Positions 13,041 to 26,358 are shown, counted from the stretch's first letter. The stretch is 64,000 bases of DNA from Marthasterias glacialis (GCA_911728455.2 OU452228.1:20099689-20163688); one strand, 5' to 3'. Numbers and translations are program-made. Notes: generated from the sequence alone by a model not told the origin.

Positions 13041-14942
13041 CAAAATATTCTCCACTGACGTAATTGTTTATGTCGGGCATAATTATGGTGCGTGCCCCCA
13101 CAATGTTTCCCGCGATGCACATCATGCTGGCACAATGTTTGTCTTGTTCCGTGTGTTGAGTTGCAATAGTGAATACTAGTTCTCTTGACAACCAGGAGGG
13201 CCAGACTAATTTGCTTTTCCAGCCTCGATTTGGCTACGTTGATTTGAATTGGGGATGCAAGATGGCGTCATTTTGTTTTAGCAAACTGTACGAGGACATT
13301 AAAGACAACTATATCTATAGATTTTCCTGGCCATGGCAACAAATAGTTGATCAATTATTTAACTCCATGCTCATTCAATTTCGTTTGAAAATAATGCTCC
13401 GTTGCATCAGCATTCAACAGTCAAAATAAGTCATTCATTTTCTAAAGTTAAAAATTCACTGGTCAAATAAGATCGTTCAAATTCATTAGGTCGCTAAGAT
13501 CATTCAGTTTCACAAAAGCCAGCAGCAAGAGGCTGGTCAACCATTCAGTTTCATCAATAGGTAGTAGAAATTCGACTGAAGAGTAGTAAAAATGTACTCT
13601 TGAATGTCAGTAAATGAAAATAGAATGACTAAAACGAACCTAAATGAGAAGAACAAAATCATATGCGTGCACGAAAACGAAATATTGAATGCAATGGTAG
13701 CTCGAAGAAACACCAGATCTATTTAAATATGGAAAATGCTTGAATCTGAATGCGTGTTAATGAAATTGAATGCAATTTTACTAATTGACCGGGAGAACCT
13801 ATACAATTAGTTTCCCGAAACTTAAAAACAAAAATGTCACTTCGTTGTTATTTTTTGGGGGGGTTCATTTCACCAATGCAAAACCGGTAATGACTTACCT
13901 GGCTGATTGGTTGGTTTGTTGGTCTGTATATCTATTTGTCTGTCCTCACCATTGTACTGAAAGTGCATTTCAAATAATCAACGTCGAGACATCCGTGAAA
14001 AAAATATACGACCTCTGTCAAGTGGTGAAGTAAAATGAAAAAAAAAGACTCTGTGCAACGAGTAGGCGGACATCGCAAATTGGTATTGTTTTATTTGGTA
14101 ACACGGCATAGATAACCCCTTGGTGATCTTCTTCACTTCGGCACGGCCACTAAACCTCGGGCAAACCCCCTACAAGAGCTTAAAGATGTGATTTATTATT
14201 ACCAACACATTAAGAAACATTCCGTCGTAAACTAACCGCTGTGTTCTAAAACATTAGACACTGTCACTTGTGAACTTGAGTTATGACCTAATTAGTAAAA
14301 ATGTCAAAATGTACGTTCACACTGTAAGAATGTTTGGAGCAAGCACAGGATGTGTTAGGAGTGTGAAAGTTATCAAATGAGTTACCGTTAAAGATGCTAA
14401 GTCTGATTTCTGGCAGATTTGACCCTAAAAAAATAGATTTAGGTTTTAAATAGTAACTATTTCTATTGATTCGAGAAAGTTATTAGCTTTTGTTTAACGG
14501 CCATGCACACATGATTTCGCAGGCTGCTTATGTTTTGTAAGCTGTCCATGGCAACTGCGAAGGTTTTGGTAAATTGTTTTTGTTTTGAAACAGATCATCT
14601 GTCTAAAGTTATACAGAGACAAAAAAATCAAAACAAAATTTATATTCTTTCGACAAAAATCGCGCAATGCAACTTTGAAAACGTCTGTTTTTTTCATCGA
14701 ACCAATTGTTTAAATATTAAGAATTTTTTTTTCAAATTTCGTGCGTATTGAGGCCTATTAATTCGTTTATTTATTTAATACTAATTATTGTATTGGAATG
14801 TCTTGGAATGTCTTCAGATCAGTTTGCTGATCACCACTTTAAACAGGCTTGACCTTGGCTTTAAGAACATTTTTTTATCAAAATACAACGACATGTGTAT
14901 CCCAATATGGATTTGGGCCCCAATCGGACCACACCCCATCAA
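13041..14942. other. Intergenic stretch with a possible word-repeat element
   Basis: No gene is recognised. From about 13365 to 13775 the words cattcaattt, cattcattttc and their complements (aaattgaatgc, aaatgaaaat) recur, with loosely opposed ends (gctcattcaatttc near 13370, gaaattgaatgc near 13762). This may be an old foldback, but the arms are too degraded for a firm call. The rest is AT-rich unique sequence. Confidence 0.4.
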
Positions 14943-15287
14943 TGACGTAACTAAGGGGGGGGGGGCACGTGCCCCCTCCCTCAGCTGATGTCTGTGCCCC
15001 CTGGTGCCCCCCCCCCATTTAAAATCTGGACTCTTGAGATTAAAAAATTGCCAGAAAAATTTTACATTTTATGAGCTTTTATGTAGTAATTTCAATGTTT
15101 TTAAAACTATTTTTATTATTTACATGCAAAATGTATTTTGTTTTACCTACGCACGTCAGAAGAGCGCCGAAAAGGGGCTTGTTTAGGAAAAAAATACAAA
15201 TGGAAACTACAGTTTTAATTGGCCAAAAGTTCCCCCCTAGGGAAAAATGGTGCCCCCCTAAAATGTTACCCTATAGTTACGGCGCTG
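14943..15287 (+). repeat. G/C-ended dispersed element, copy 1
   Basis: The element starts near acgtaactaaggggg, passes through a C-rich block, a conserved AT-rich core (aatctggactcttgagatt, acattttatgagctttta) and the block aactacagttttaattggcc, and ends agttacggcgctg. The termini are inverted versions of cagYGgCGTAAC. The same order of blocks occurs reversed at 30040, 28440 and, internally deleted, at 17300. A 160-codon open frame starting at 15071 is an accident of this repeat. Confidence 0.75.
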
Positions 15288-17299
15288 CACCCCATTTGCA
15301 TCCCGATTCACAAAGTTTTGAGGAGGAGGAGGGGGGGGGGGGACAATCTACGGTTTTTGTTTATGTAAGCTGCCTATTTTGCAAAATGTCCCCGTTCCAA
15401 AATATTTACAATCAAATCGAAAATCCAATGGTAAACAGTTTCCGAATACTGTTTGATAAAAAAGGGGCATTGTTCGTAACTTCAACCATGTTTACGACGT
15501 GGACTATTGTGACTTTTGTCGAATTGCAGTTCATCGGTAAAACACGGCATTAAACCCTCACAATTTAAGCTTAATTGGTATTTTAAGTGAAGCGATACGA
15601 ATAAAAATGCTCCTTTTTTTATTCCACCGAATAAATAGGCAAATCACCCCCGTCAAACAAAGCGGTTTCCCGCCATTAAATTTCCGAAGGGGACAAGCGA
15701 CCCCTTAAAGTAACACCCAGGTAATTGGACCCTTCTTACACGAGGATTAGGTTGAAGATGATGCCGTCCTTCCACAATAGAGGAGCAATTGTCATGCAAC
15801 TACCGGTCCTCGTTACGTTCTATTCTCCTTTCGAAGACTGCAAAAGAGCAACGAGGTAGATCACTATAAGAAGAGGGGCGGTGTAGTCGTCTCGACGCGC
15901 CGGCCCACCCAGCTCTTTCTCGGCCTCTGTCTCTTCACCCTGCCGCCCAGTTACTACCGGAATTCTATTCATCGTGAAGCGATAGATCCACCAAAACATG
16001 CCATTAATCCGGGATTTGATGCCCACACGATGAATGCGTTGCATTGTTCACCTCTGTATCGCCCGTAAACAAATTTGATAACAATAGCGGCAAACAGCGA
16101 TTTAAAAGCTTCAAAAGGAGTATAAGCTAAACTATTACAAAAACTGACACACGGGAACCGGCCGTCAGTACACAACATTCAGTATGGGGTGGTTAAGCGA
16201 AAAGGTACCGTATAGTCTGTGTCGATGAGACGGTTAATGAAATCAGGGTCCGTTAGATTAAACGCATTTCAATACGAAGTTTTTTAATCTTTTGATCCGA
16301 CCATGATAAATCAACCTTGGTAAGATTTGGCTCATTATACCGACTCAAGTAAAGTAGGACAGTCTGACATCAAGCACCCATCCAATCAGCTAATACACAA
16401 GTATTTGCTTCGGTAGGCATGGACTAATTAAAGATATCAGCAAACTGTAAAAGACCCACCGTAACTGTAAATAGCTTTCAATGCTCGCGCTGATTGGAGT
16501 GAAAGAATGAAAATTTCACTCTTTCGCCCGAGTGGTGTCAGTTTGGCTCTTTTGAGAGTGAAACTCACTGTGCATCGCCCTTTCTGAACGAATATGGAGC
16601 GAACTTGACTCTGATTCAAGTTGAAAATACCCGTCTTTCACAGTTGTCCGCCGTATGGATCTTTGCAAGAGTGGTAGCGGACAAAACGAGTGTTTTTTTC
16701 ACTCTTTTTTACAATTTTTAGAGAGTAAGGTGGTGCATAAAGAAGGAACCCCACTTTTGACATAAATTTTAACTTACTTAACTTATTTGAATGTAGTAAA
16801 GCATAGCTCTTATTCAACCATACATGGTGACAAAACTGTTAAAATATCGCAAGAATAGTGTTGTCATAATATGCTTGAACTTATGCCTTGATGATTTTGA
16901 AGAAACGCATAGAAAAGGAAAACGAAGGAACGATCATTGTTTGAAGCGTAGATTTGTTTGTTTTCAATTCCAGCTCCGGTGCTCAGTCAAGCCGTCCGTG
17001 GACAAACAGGTTTGCCACTTGGTATTTTTTTTAATCCACCATAATATGTCAGAGACAAAATATGCATTTGCAATCATTTTTTTCGTCACTCATATTTGAA
17101 TATCAATATTTTAATACCATGAAATAGAATTTAAAAAAAATGCCCAACAAGTGGGTGAAAATTGCTGTCAAAAGTGGGTTTCCCTTCTTTTTTTTGCAAC
17201 ACCCGGGAGAGAGATATTGGCAAACGGTCCACCGCACATAGCATTTGATGGCCGGGTTGTTTTAGGATGACTTTGGTGGGTTTAGACAGCAGTGTAATC
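15288..17299. other. Intergenic stretch, no gene recognised
   Basis: Apart from the foldback relative at 16491-16730, I see no gene or clear repeat. G-rich DNA at about 15317-15342 follows copy 1 of the G/C-ended element. Open frames are short and carry no recognisable domain. Confidence 0.5.
16491..16730. repeat. Diverged relative of the agagtg foldback
   Basis: Blocks shared with 7648-8032 are present in the same order: tcgcccgagtggtgt near the left, gagagtgaaactcac, then a centre with tccgcc and gcggacaa, and cactcttttttac near the right end. Similarity is patchy and the mirror symmetry is mostly lost, which suggests an older or recombined copy. Confidence 0.5.
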
Positions 17300-17519
17300 A
17301 GCGTTGAAACTATAGGGTAAAAATTTACCGGGGGTGCACCATTTTTTTTCAACGGGGCACTTTTGGTCAATTAAAACTGTAGTTTCCGTTTGTATTTTTT
17401 GCTAAAAACAAGGACAGTTTTTAATCTCAAAAGTCAAGATTTCAAATTGGGGTGCACATACATCAGTTGGAGGGCACGTTGCCCCCCCCATGCCCACCAT
17501 CGTGCCCCCGCCCCTTACG
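17300..17519 (-). repeat. G/C-ended dispersed element, internally deleted copy
   Basis: Relative to copy 1, this reverse-oriented copy keeps the ends and the tcaattaaaactgtagtttc block, then jumps straight to aatctcaaaagtcaagattt. It lacks the roughly 130-bp AT-rich core. It ends in the usual C-rich block (cgtgcccccgccccttacg). Confidence 0.65.
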
Positions 17520-20500
17520 ACATCAAATGTAATTATTATGAATACCACTGTGTTGAATGCGTCGTTAACAAGAAAGGGGAATTCATCAATGTTTTTTGTG
17601 TAGATATTTTTGTACCAACAAGAGATAAACGGTAATAAATTAGACAGAATGTTTAACTTACGGGTCTTAAAAAAAGAGTGCACTGACAAAAAGTGCTTGA
17701 TAAACTGGTCATGTTCGCCTTTTATCAAGGCAAGATTTGGTATCTTTCTTTTTCTAGGAGTGTAAGGGTGATGTAACGTTGAAATGGCACACTTTATATT
17801 TTTTAGACTTTAGTATTTGAGACGTTTTTGTACTGAAATCAAGGGTTGTCCGAAAAGGGGAGGGGACACATTGAAGAGTGATGGGGGGGGGGGTAATAAG
17901 AAATATGAGTATGCTGTAAGAAAAAGGGGGCGTCCACATGCCATCCCTCCTCACCGCCCTGCCCTGCAAATACTTGCAAATTTTAATCAACTTTCCATCA
18001 TCGACTCGTGCTCTTGCGGCTTGGTACATTCCCCACCCCCCATCCGAGTGTGCGTAATAACCTGGATTACATGGAAAGTGTTCCTGTAGGTCAAGCTACA
18101 TCACTCTATACTTCAGTAGGCTTTAGTGTTATCACAACCAAGGTTCAGATAAAAGCCGCATTTTTTTTTGAGGATTTTACTCCGTGTCTCTCAGCAAACC
18201 CCCAGGGTAAGGATTATTGGACCAATATCTATATACTCTTTCAGCCCAGTCCAATTTGTTTTCCACCAAATTGAGCAAAACACGAGCAATTAAGCGCTCT
18301 TTCAAATCCTTCAAATCGGTTATTGGTCGGCCTTGCATTGTTTGCGGTGATCTTAGGGTACTTTGTGTAGTCGTCTGTGCCCCCTGCCTCCAGACACCGC
18401 GGCGAAGCCAGAGAGTGGTCGGGAGATAAAGTTGTCAAACCCGTCTCTCAGATGGTCCGAGGAGCGGCCGGGTTAACCGTGCGGCCGCGAGTAGGCCTTC
18501 TACTGACGGGCACTCCCTCATTAGCCTCCTCCGTATGGTTGGAGTATGCTTGAGAATGTGTAGTTCATTGATTCCGCGAGATTGCTGCTGCTACGTCGTT
18601 TTGCGTCTCTGTTGTTCGCGCTTATTTGTTGAAAAGGCTGATGAGGGAGGGGCTGTGGTGCAACTTTGGAGGAGGATGCATTCAGTTTTGATCATTGTGC
18701 GCGATGAATGGCGGCGTGTTGCAAAACGCATGACGTTTGAGTGACACGTAAACAAGCAATGTAACAGGTACCGTACGATAAGAGGGAAAACTGGTACCTG
18801 GCGAAGCATTTAGAATAAGCGTGTTCATTAAAACGTAGGTTAATGTTTAACTTAGGAAAAGGGAGCGTCTCCATATTGTTTTATTAGACGAGTTTGTTTG
18901 TAAAACACCTTGTACGCGCTAGATATTTATAACCTTGATTTGGGGAAGGCTTATTGACCTGTGAACTTTTGAGCTCACAATCGGTCATCGCACTCATGAG
19001 ACAAAAGTGAAAAAACCATCACTGTTTTTGAACATCGGAATTTGGAATAACAAGGTCAACACTTATTTCTCCAAAACCAGAACATTCCAGGCACAAATAT
19101 TTTAAGGGAAGTTTTCCACCATAACCATCTTTGTATATATACCATGTTTAAGTTTTGTGTAAATCTGTGAACTTTTATATTCTTCAACCTTACCGATGTT
19201 TAGCATATACCTTAATTGAAAACAAATTAAGCGGTTCATTCAAACCAAGATTGCTACGTGCATGAATGGAACACCACGGTGGTTATCCCGAAGACAGCTC
19301 GACATATCTACAACATCGTTTCACTATAAACTTTGTTCTTCACGTCATGGTTGGATGGTTTGTTTGTTTTTGGATTATTTTGGCAAATTGTTTTAAGACA
19401 AACCACCGTCAAATACGGCTGTAAATGTAAATGAGGGGTTTGAAATAAATGTGTCAGCACTTAATGTCTTTTTTTTCCTCACAGTAAAATTTGTATATAC
19501 TAGTTTTCTTTTGATATTTGCTTCGGTTGTTAAATCTGGCAATGCAGTATTGCTAAGGATTGACTGATGTACATTAAGTACGCAAAGTTTATCCTGAATT
19601 CGCGCTGTTTGTGCCCGCTACATTTCTTAATACTGGACGATTTTCATTACCGCAAAATGAAATAAATTTCCAAAAAATTCCCTTCTGTTATCTGTTATCA
19701 TTCGTTTTCAATAATACTGGCACGACCTTTATACGTCCATTGGAAAAAAAGTCCCATGCAATGCGATTGATGAGTATTCGAAGCTACATAGAAGTAAACA
19801 CATCCATCACCAAAGTACGGACAGATTTCACTCGTCAAACCTATTATATGTATCTGTTTAAAAAATAACAAAATCTGACCACTACCAAGATTGTCGTTAC
19901 CCCAAAAAACAAAACAACCCTCACTGACTGTGATCATCACGGCGACAGTCGGCGCGAGGCTTCGACGAGGCCACGTTCGCAACGCGACGGCGGGCTGGCC
20001 GGGGAAGGCTACAGCGCCCCACCGCCCCACCGCCCGGTGCCGACTCGCTCTCTCGTGTGACAGGTGCACCATCAGGTCCAATTCGGATTTAGCACGAGGG
20101 GATCCCAGAGGAGTTATAACCAACGAAGGATGACCCTGGGCGATGTCTCTTTACCGGATCTCTACCGGAACCACCCATAAAGTCAGGGGCTAAAAATGGT
20201 GGGGGTATCAAGTTTGTGTCTTACAAACGGGCAACTGTTTCTTTTAATGATTAGTTGGGAGTTTTGCTTGATTTTGACATATACTGGGTCCAACCACTTC
20301 GCCACGGAAGCAAGTGTTTTTGTTGTTTTGTAAAAGATCACATAAATTACTGGAATCTATGTTGACTGCCAAACAATGACGCCCTACCAGATTAGTCAAT
20401 CTAAAATAAGGGTGTTTATCTTTGTTTGGTGACTTCTTCAAATTCAAACATTACATACCGAAGTATAAATTTTATACAGATAGGTTTATGTAACGATTCC

Positions 20501-22822
20501 TTTTAATTTAGCTAATCAGTCGTATCAATAGAAAATTAACGGTAACAGTGTTATCTACTGGTAATTAACCAGAAATAAAACAATCGTAGTCCTATAACAT
20601 AAACAAAAGAGTAAGCCTGACTTAAAATGAGGCAATTAAAAAAAGTGGTGCATCTTTATTAGAATATTCTTGGTACTTCATGTATTCATTGGGAGAGTGA
20701 CTCTGTGAAGAACCTCGTAGAGATGTGATCTGAACAACGCTTGCACTAATTCGCTCGTACGGGTGTATTAAAATAGGATCCCCATAATCATTATCAATCA
20801 ATTCTAAGTACAGTATATTAAAAAAGATACTCGTAAATTACTTTAAAGTCTCTAAGCTTTAAAAAAAAATCAAATTAAATATTGAATTATTGAGCTATGC
20901 CCATCCAAAATGAAAACACCCGAGTAAGCTGTTTATATATAGCCAGACTCCATCAAGGAAAAAAGGCCCTATACGCTTTTTAGCAAAATAGTGGCAATTT
21001 TAGAGAGCTACGGTATGAACCCGAAATGCCACAGGTTGAAAGACCTGTACGGGTACATTGTTGGACCACTGTTCAACCAGCCCTCAAACAAATGACCTTC
21101 AAATTTTGTTTATATGCAGAAAAAGCTTACAAATTATTCACGATGTTTTACGCATGATTTCCCCACTGTTTTATGCAATGCACCCGCAACCGTTGTACAA
21201 CATTAGTTTTTTAGCCAGGAGCATTAGTGGAGTCTTGTTCAGCGAAGGTTCACTTTGAAATATTTAACTATGAGGCTTTTTTGTCAACAGTTCACAACAA
21301 CTTACAATTAACACGGGAAATATATGTTGCTATTCTTTCTGTATTTATGTTAAGTACCGTTGATTTGGATAACATCTATAAAACATTTTTTTTTTAAATA
21401 AATCTTGGATAAACCTACAATGTTGAGCAAATAATTATAAATAGGCCTATTATGTGGTTGTCAGTTTCAAATTGTTTTAGTTAAAATTTAGAGAATAGTT
21501 TTTATATTTATTACTTGAAATGTACACACAGATTGCACATAGTGGACAGACAAATTGCAAGGTTAAATAGAAGTTAAAATTCTGATAAAGACATTTGATT
21601 GTGAAGACAATTCAATGAAGCAGCAGATTGATTTAGATAAATGGGTGCAATATTACCTCGACAACGATCACACCAAAGAGAAGTTGGAAAAACACATTTT
21701 TTTCGAAAGAGGTGTTGGTGTAAATCTGTGACAAGTAACATGCAATACACCGTTCGGTGTAAAGTAACTAATGAGTCATTCACAGCTAGTTTATACATTT
21801 TAACGATACTCCACAGGCCGGGTGAGTTCGAAGTCCCCACGGGCAATACTTTACATCTATCGGTCTGAACACTTGGCCGTTTACTACGTCCAAGAGGCGG
21901 CACTTTACATCCCAGTGTTTTCCTCCTGACTTATTCCTAGCTATGAAATATTGGTTTATAATCCTCGGTCTGTGTTTAAAAAGAGGAAGTTCATTTCTTC
22001 TAGTTCCATGACCTGGCCTTGCGAAGTGCCATGTCTGGACTTTCCCAACCTTAGCTTAACCCGTCTCGGGCTCTGAGCATACCCACCTCCTCTAACGCAA
22101 GTCTTGATAGTTGTCAGTATGACTCAACGAAGAACAAGAAAGAAAAAAACTCCATTGCTTTAAAAAAAAATGTGGGGCTTTTTATAGTCCAACACAACAT
22201 ACAAATATCGGATTTCTGTGAGGCAGACGTATAGTGAAGCTAAACAGATTTCACTGACTTCCAGATCGGAAGAAATAGCAGTTTGTGTGAGGAATTGAAA
22301 GGATGTTCGTTAAAATCACGTTTGCCAAACAAGTTTGTTTTTTTACCCGCACTGCATAATCGCGGCTCATGAGCTTCTATTTTTGTTGAAGGTAAGACGT
22401 TATTTCAATACCTAGCTTTACTTCTATCTGGAATTGAAAGATATTTTCGTGTTTAGTTTTTGGAGTTGATGATATAGATGGAATAGTTGACGGGCTTTAG
22501 GGGCATGAGTCAGTCATGTTATGATCGCTGTAGCGCGGGAAGTGGACTTCGTACAGTGTGGTGTAGATCTTCCAGCTGCGATATGCGCACACCAAAACTT
22601 ATTCAGTGTTTTTCCCCCCGATTTCAATCATTGGATTTGAAAGGTCATCTGAAGCACACAGAAGCTTGTGAACGGAGTATAACACCAATAGTCATTACTA
22701 TTTCCTGTTGTCTGCATTTGTGTTATAATTTGAATCCTTCCTTATTATAGGCCTAATCATTTTAACATCTGCATTAAAGGTAAAATACATAGGAGTTGAA
22801 GATTTTTCTAAACACAGTGGGT
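17520..22822. other. Gene-poor interval, no gene recognised
   Basis: No exon could be supported. GC-rich patches occur at about 18400-18500 and 19940-20060; the latter gives open frames on both strands but no recognisable protein or RNA. 20200-22450 is AT-rich and looks unique. A truncated dispersed repeat at 19080-19178 is listed separately. Confidence 0.5.
19080..19178 (-). repeat. Truncated copy of the 'ttcacagatttac' repeat
   Basis: The reverse complement begins gttcacagatttacac and continues with catggtat, gatggt and cttcccttaaaatattt. This matches the first third of the repeats at 26038-26358 and 35362-35652. The rest of the repeat is missing. Confidence 0.55.
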
Positions 22823-22933
22823 CGATGTTTTTTGGCGTTTTTGTTTGTTTTTATACCTCAACTGTTAAGTAAGGTAAATTTTACCTTACTTAACAGTTAA
22901 GGTATAAAAACAAACAAAAACGCCAAAACATCG
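22823..22933. repeat. Near-perfect 111-bp palindrome without spacer
   Basis: The left arm runs from cgatgttttttggcg through gtttgtttttatacc, and the right arm returns through ggtataaaaacaaac to cgccaaaacatcg. They meet at aaggtaaattttacctt with essentially no loop. Only a few mismatches or single-base indels separate arms of about 55 bp. Such symmetry marks a very young foldback insertion or a cruciform-prone site. Confidence 0.85.
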
Positions 22934-24077
22934 GTCATCAAATAGAAAAGGTTAATTTTGTAGTTGCATTTTGGCTTGTGCAGTCGTTCACTCAGAATGC
23001 AAGCAACAAAGAAACATCAAACCAGATCACTATCTAAAGTGACACAAATGCATCAACTGAAATTAAAATCAAAAGCTTCTTCCCACAACAATACCACGAT
23101 AAACTCAACAGATCAATCAGCCATTCCGAAAGATCCACTTGTGTATACCGAAGACCGCGTTATCGTGGTTTTGTGGACTATCGAGTCTAATTCAGTGAAC
23201 ACTCCCAAGCCTTCAATCGTCGGGTTACATCTCAGTGACGGAGAAAAACCGAAGTTACTTTCCCGCGTCGACGTGTTTTTGGGGCGGGAAAGGCAGACAG
23301 TGGAATCAGGTTTCTTAAAATGGTCCTCATTTTGAAGTGGTTTATTTGGAATCCCACCGATGATGCGATATCTGTCGTCATCCCAGCAGATTGAGTCTAC
23401 ACAATGAAGGTCATTGGTATTTCCAGTTGGGTGATTGTTTACCTTTGAGGATTGTCGGACATTAAACTGACATTTTTTAATCTGAACCCGTCGAAAGTTT
23501 TGATATAAAATTGTGCCTAACCAACCTTTAGTCGTTGAAAACCTATCAAATATTGACATCCTTGAGAAACTTTTGTTGGAGCAGATGATACAGGGTGTCA
23601 TACGGGGTGTCATCTTGTAAGACAAGAGGAGAACCTGTTAAGAGGAAAGTTGGTAACGTAACTGTGCTCTCGTCTCTGGTCTATAGTGAATCGTCAGTTG
23701 TCTGTATCTTTGATGTTGAATTGTAGGGGGTCATCGGTACCAGTGTGACATCATATCGTTGGTTTAAGGTCCTTGTAATATAACCATATGTTTATACGTA
23801 TACATTTATAGTTTACCATATTTTTTGAAGCGCTTGGTATATTTTTAACTGGTGCACGGTGGGGGGGGGGGGGTTTGCTTATCAGTGGGGGTGGGGGCAG
23901 GTACCATGTTTTGTAAAATTTATTTGGGGGCACCTGGGGGGCACTGGAAATTTAGCCATTGAAAATAAGGACCATGTACGATTATGCCTCGGGTTGTATA
24001 TACTTTTAAAATGACTTATACGCTAGGTCTAGGAATAGTGACAGTATATGGAAACAGAACAATACTTCATGCTTTTG

Positions 24078-24210
24078 GAACTCGTGGCTGTGGCTTGGGC
24101 TCCGGCTTAGGCTTCGTCAGCCTCTTTGAAGCCCCATGCCGAACGCGTACGTTTTTAAAAAAACAACTGACGAAGCCGAAGCCAGAGATTTAAGCCGAAG
24201 CCGTGGATTC
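24078..24210. repeat. Foldback of ggcttcgg/ccgaagcc words, copy 1
   Basis: The left arm (ggctgtggcttgggctccgg, then ggcttcgtcag) pairs with the right arm (ctgacgaagccgaagcc, then gccgaagccgtgg). The loop is about 35 bp. A diverged copy sits 670 bp downstream. Confidence 0.6.
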
Positions 24211-24749
24211 CATAAGGGCTTGAAGATGTAGAACTTTATAGTATATGGGAGCTTCCGAACCTACGTCCAATTTTATACACCTGCCAAGCTAAAACACAAT
24301 AAGCTTAGCAAACTTAGACTGGTCCCATTTTGTGTCTTGAAACTTCAAACTTAACATTCATATGTACCTTCAGATGGTAATGGTTAAGGTACTGCTGGCA
24401 CTGAATGCTCATGGTCGTGTCTGATCGTGGGTTCCTTTCTCCATGGTCTGATTGAATTAAAATATGGAAACTTCAACCGCTGTTTGTGATTTGTTTGCTT
24501 TCAAGGTGATGAAGGTATCTTTTAGGCCTATGGGTTGTTAGCACTTAACGTGCCATACTGCAGCTATAATGCCTTTCGAGATCAGAATGGAGTTCATCCT
24601 TTATCATACTTTATCAAGACCTTTATCATGCTGTCGCCATCTTCGTCGTGTTTCCTGTATCCACTAACAGTAATGAATGATACTATTCGTTGCTGAAAAC
24701 AAGAACCAGACTATGTTTTCATACAGCTTTGGTGGGGTTAATACTATAA

Positions 24750-24895
24750 ATGGCTCTTTTCGAAGCCACGGCTTGGGCTTGGGCTCCGGCTTGAGCTCCG
24801 TCTGCCTGTTTGAAACCCCGTATAGGAAAGCGCACGGTTTCTAAATAACTAACAGAGCCTAAGCCCAAGTCTCAACCCAAATCCTGGTTTCTAAA
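24750..24895. repeat. Foldback of ggcttgggctcc words, copy 2
   Basis: The left arm has cacggcttgggcttgggc and ggcttgagctccgtctgcc. The right arm has cagagcctaagcccaagtc and caacccaaatcctgg. The loop (gtttgaaaccccgtata) resembles that of the copy at 24078 (ctttgaagccccatgcc). Arm pairing is imperfect. Confidence 0.5.
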
Positions 24896-25415
24896 AGGCA
24901 CAAGATTTGGAATTGAGACAAACCAAGATGATCACACCGTGATACAAGACAGTATCTACCATGATGTGATTTTACGATCTTGTGCCGTGAAGCGACGACT
25001 TGCAAAAACTGTATAAACCGCTGAAGACTTTGGAAGCCGTTGTTTTTTTTTACCTACCGTCTTAGAATACTGTGATGCAATGTCACTGAATCTTTTAAAA
25101 AAATAATTCTTCAACGGTGCGACTAGTCAACCAAAAGACACTAATAACCATTCACGATTGCATTATAATCATACAACGTTGTTTACAAGCAGCGGTTCGA
25201 TGTATCATAGAGCAAGGTGCAGGTCTTGCTCTATGGATGTACATGTACGTGTATGAAAACATCGTGCAAATAATATATTCAAATCAAAATTTTCTAACCA
25301 AGCTGATGTGGCCGTTGAGCTCTAGTAAACCCAATAGTGTATCCAACTTAGAAGGCCCATGAAATTGATTTTTAAAGGCAATCCTTGGAAATGCATCTTT
25401 GTGTCCCATTAACCT

Positions 25416-25765
25416 ATTTTCAACTTTCATTTTGCCATTTGCAATTAGGTTGTTTTGGTGCCTTTTTGGTTTTCATGCTAATGCAAATTTCCATATTCAT
25501 GAGAAAAAGTGTGATGTCATATGAGATGAGGCAGAAGCCTCAATGTTGCAATAAGTTTATGCACAAATTGACAGAACTTAGGACATCTCTATTTTCACCT
25601 TCCTTTTTGCCATTTGCAAGGGTATTTTGGTGCCTTTTTGGTTTTCATGCTAATGCGAATTTCCATATTCATGAGCAAAAGTGCGATGTCATATCAGATC
25701 AGGCAGAAGTCTCAATGTTGCAATAAGTTTATGCACAAATTGACAGAACTTACGACATCTCGCTA
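25416..25765 (+). repeat. Two-copy tandem duplication, 175-bp period
   Basis: The block from tattttcaactttcatttt to gacagaacttaggacatctc is followed directly by a second copy ending cttacgacatctc. Landmarks recur 175 bp apart: gccatttgcaa at 25434 and 25609, then ttttcatgctaatgc, tttccatattcatgag and caatgttgcaataag. Copies differ by scattered substitutions and a small indel. Confidence 0.85.
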
Positions 25766-26037
25766 TCGTAAAACTGTCTTTTCTTAACGGGGATTTGTTG
25801 TGTCAGTTCATGGCAGGAATCCAGTGGGCAAACGTTTCTCACAAATGCTTGCAATAAGCAAATTGGAGGGTTCATAATTTCAACAGAAAACCACGGCGAC
25901 TCACAGCATCTCCCTGAAATGACATCACGGCATTAGCGCCCTCAACAAAAGCATGGACAATTTTTTTAAATATTTAAAAAAGTGCACTTTCCAATAAAAT
26001 TAACCAAACAGGAATGTCAAATAGTTTTCATACACTT

Positions 26038-26358
26038 AAAGCCCCAGCTCAACATTGGTAAGAAAGAAAAACAGAAAATGTTCACAGATTTACATATACC
26101 TTACATGGTATGAAGATAATGATGGTACAAAAAATGTCCTTAAAGGAAATATTTCAGCCTGAAGTGTTATCGTTTTTAAATGATAAATGAAATAAGATCC
26201 AAAACTAGTTTTCGTCTCAGTGAGACGAAAACTCTGCTTATAAATGCTGAATGTATCTTTTACCGTTTTCTCGCAAATGAAACAACGAAATGAGCTGACA
26301 TTTTCACAGGTTGGTTTTATTACAAGCATCTTGATTTGTGCAAAGAATGGAAGCATTT
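26038..26358 (+). repeat. Dispersed repeat with a cgtctcagtgagacg palindrome, copy 1
   Basis: The repeat runs from aaagccccagctcaacattg through gttcacagatttac, gtgttatcgtttttaaatga, an exact 13-bp-arm palindrome (agttttcgtctca g tgagacgaaaact), and gagctgacattttcacaggt, to gcaaagaatggaagcattt. The same block order occurs at 35362-35652. There is no coding capacity, so a non-autonomous dispersed element is likely. Confidence 0.75.

Larger units (their letters stand above)
22934..25415. other. Intergenic stretch, no gene recognised
   Basis: Overlapping open frames on both strands at 22964-23335 (+, 123 codons) and 23113-23625 (-, 170 codons) show no domain I recognise. They overlap one another, so at most one could be real. 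A G run at 23862-23873 sits in a G-rich block that ends near 23945. Two related foldbacks at 24078 and 24750 are listed separately. Confidence 0.45.

Noticed and set aside
12610..13191. 193-codon minus-strand open frame with repeated LCPTNHYV-like residues
   Set aside because: It is the translation of the 31-bp minisatellite; repeated residues follow the DNA repeat and there is no other support for a gene.
15071..15553. 160-codon plus-strand open frame
   Set aside because: Most of it lies inside copy 1 of the G/C-ended repeat, whose other copies are disrupted in this frame.
19940..20060. GC-rich patch considered as an rRNA or snRNA fragment
   Set aside because: It does not match 5S, U1 or other small RNA motifs that I can recall, and lacks pol III boxes or terminator.
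21815..21850. Box B-like gagttcgaagtcccc
   Set aside because: No matching T-arm pairing of the right length, no box A at the expected distance, and no cloverleaf.
23113..23625. 170-codon minus-strand open frame
   Set aside because: Overlaps another open frame on the opposite strand, has no recognisable domain, and gives no sign of splicing.
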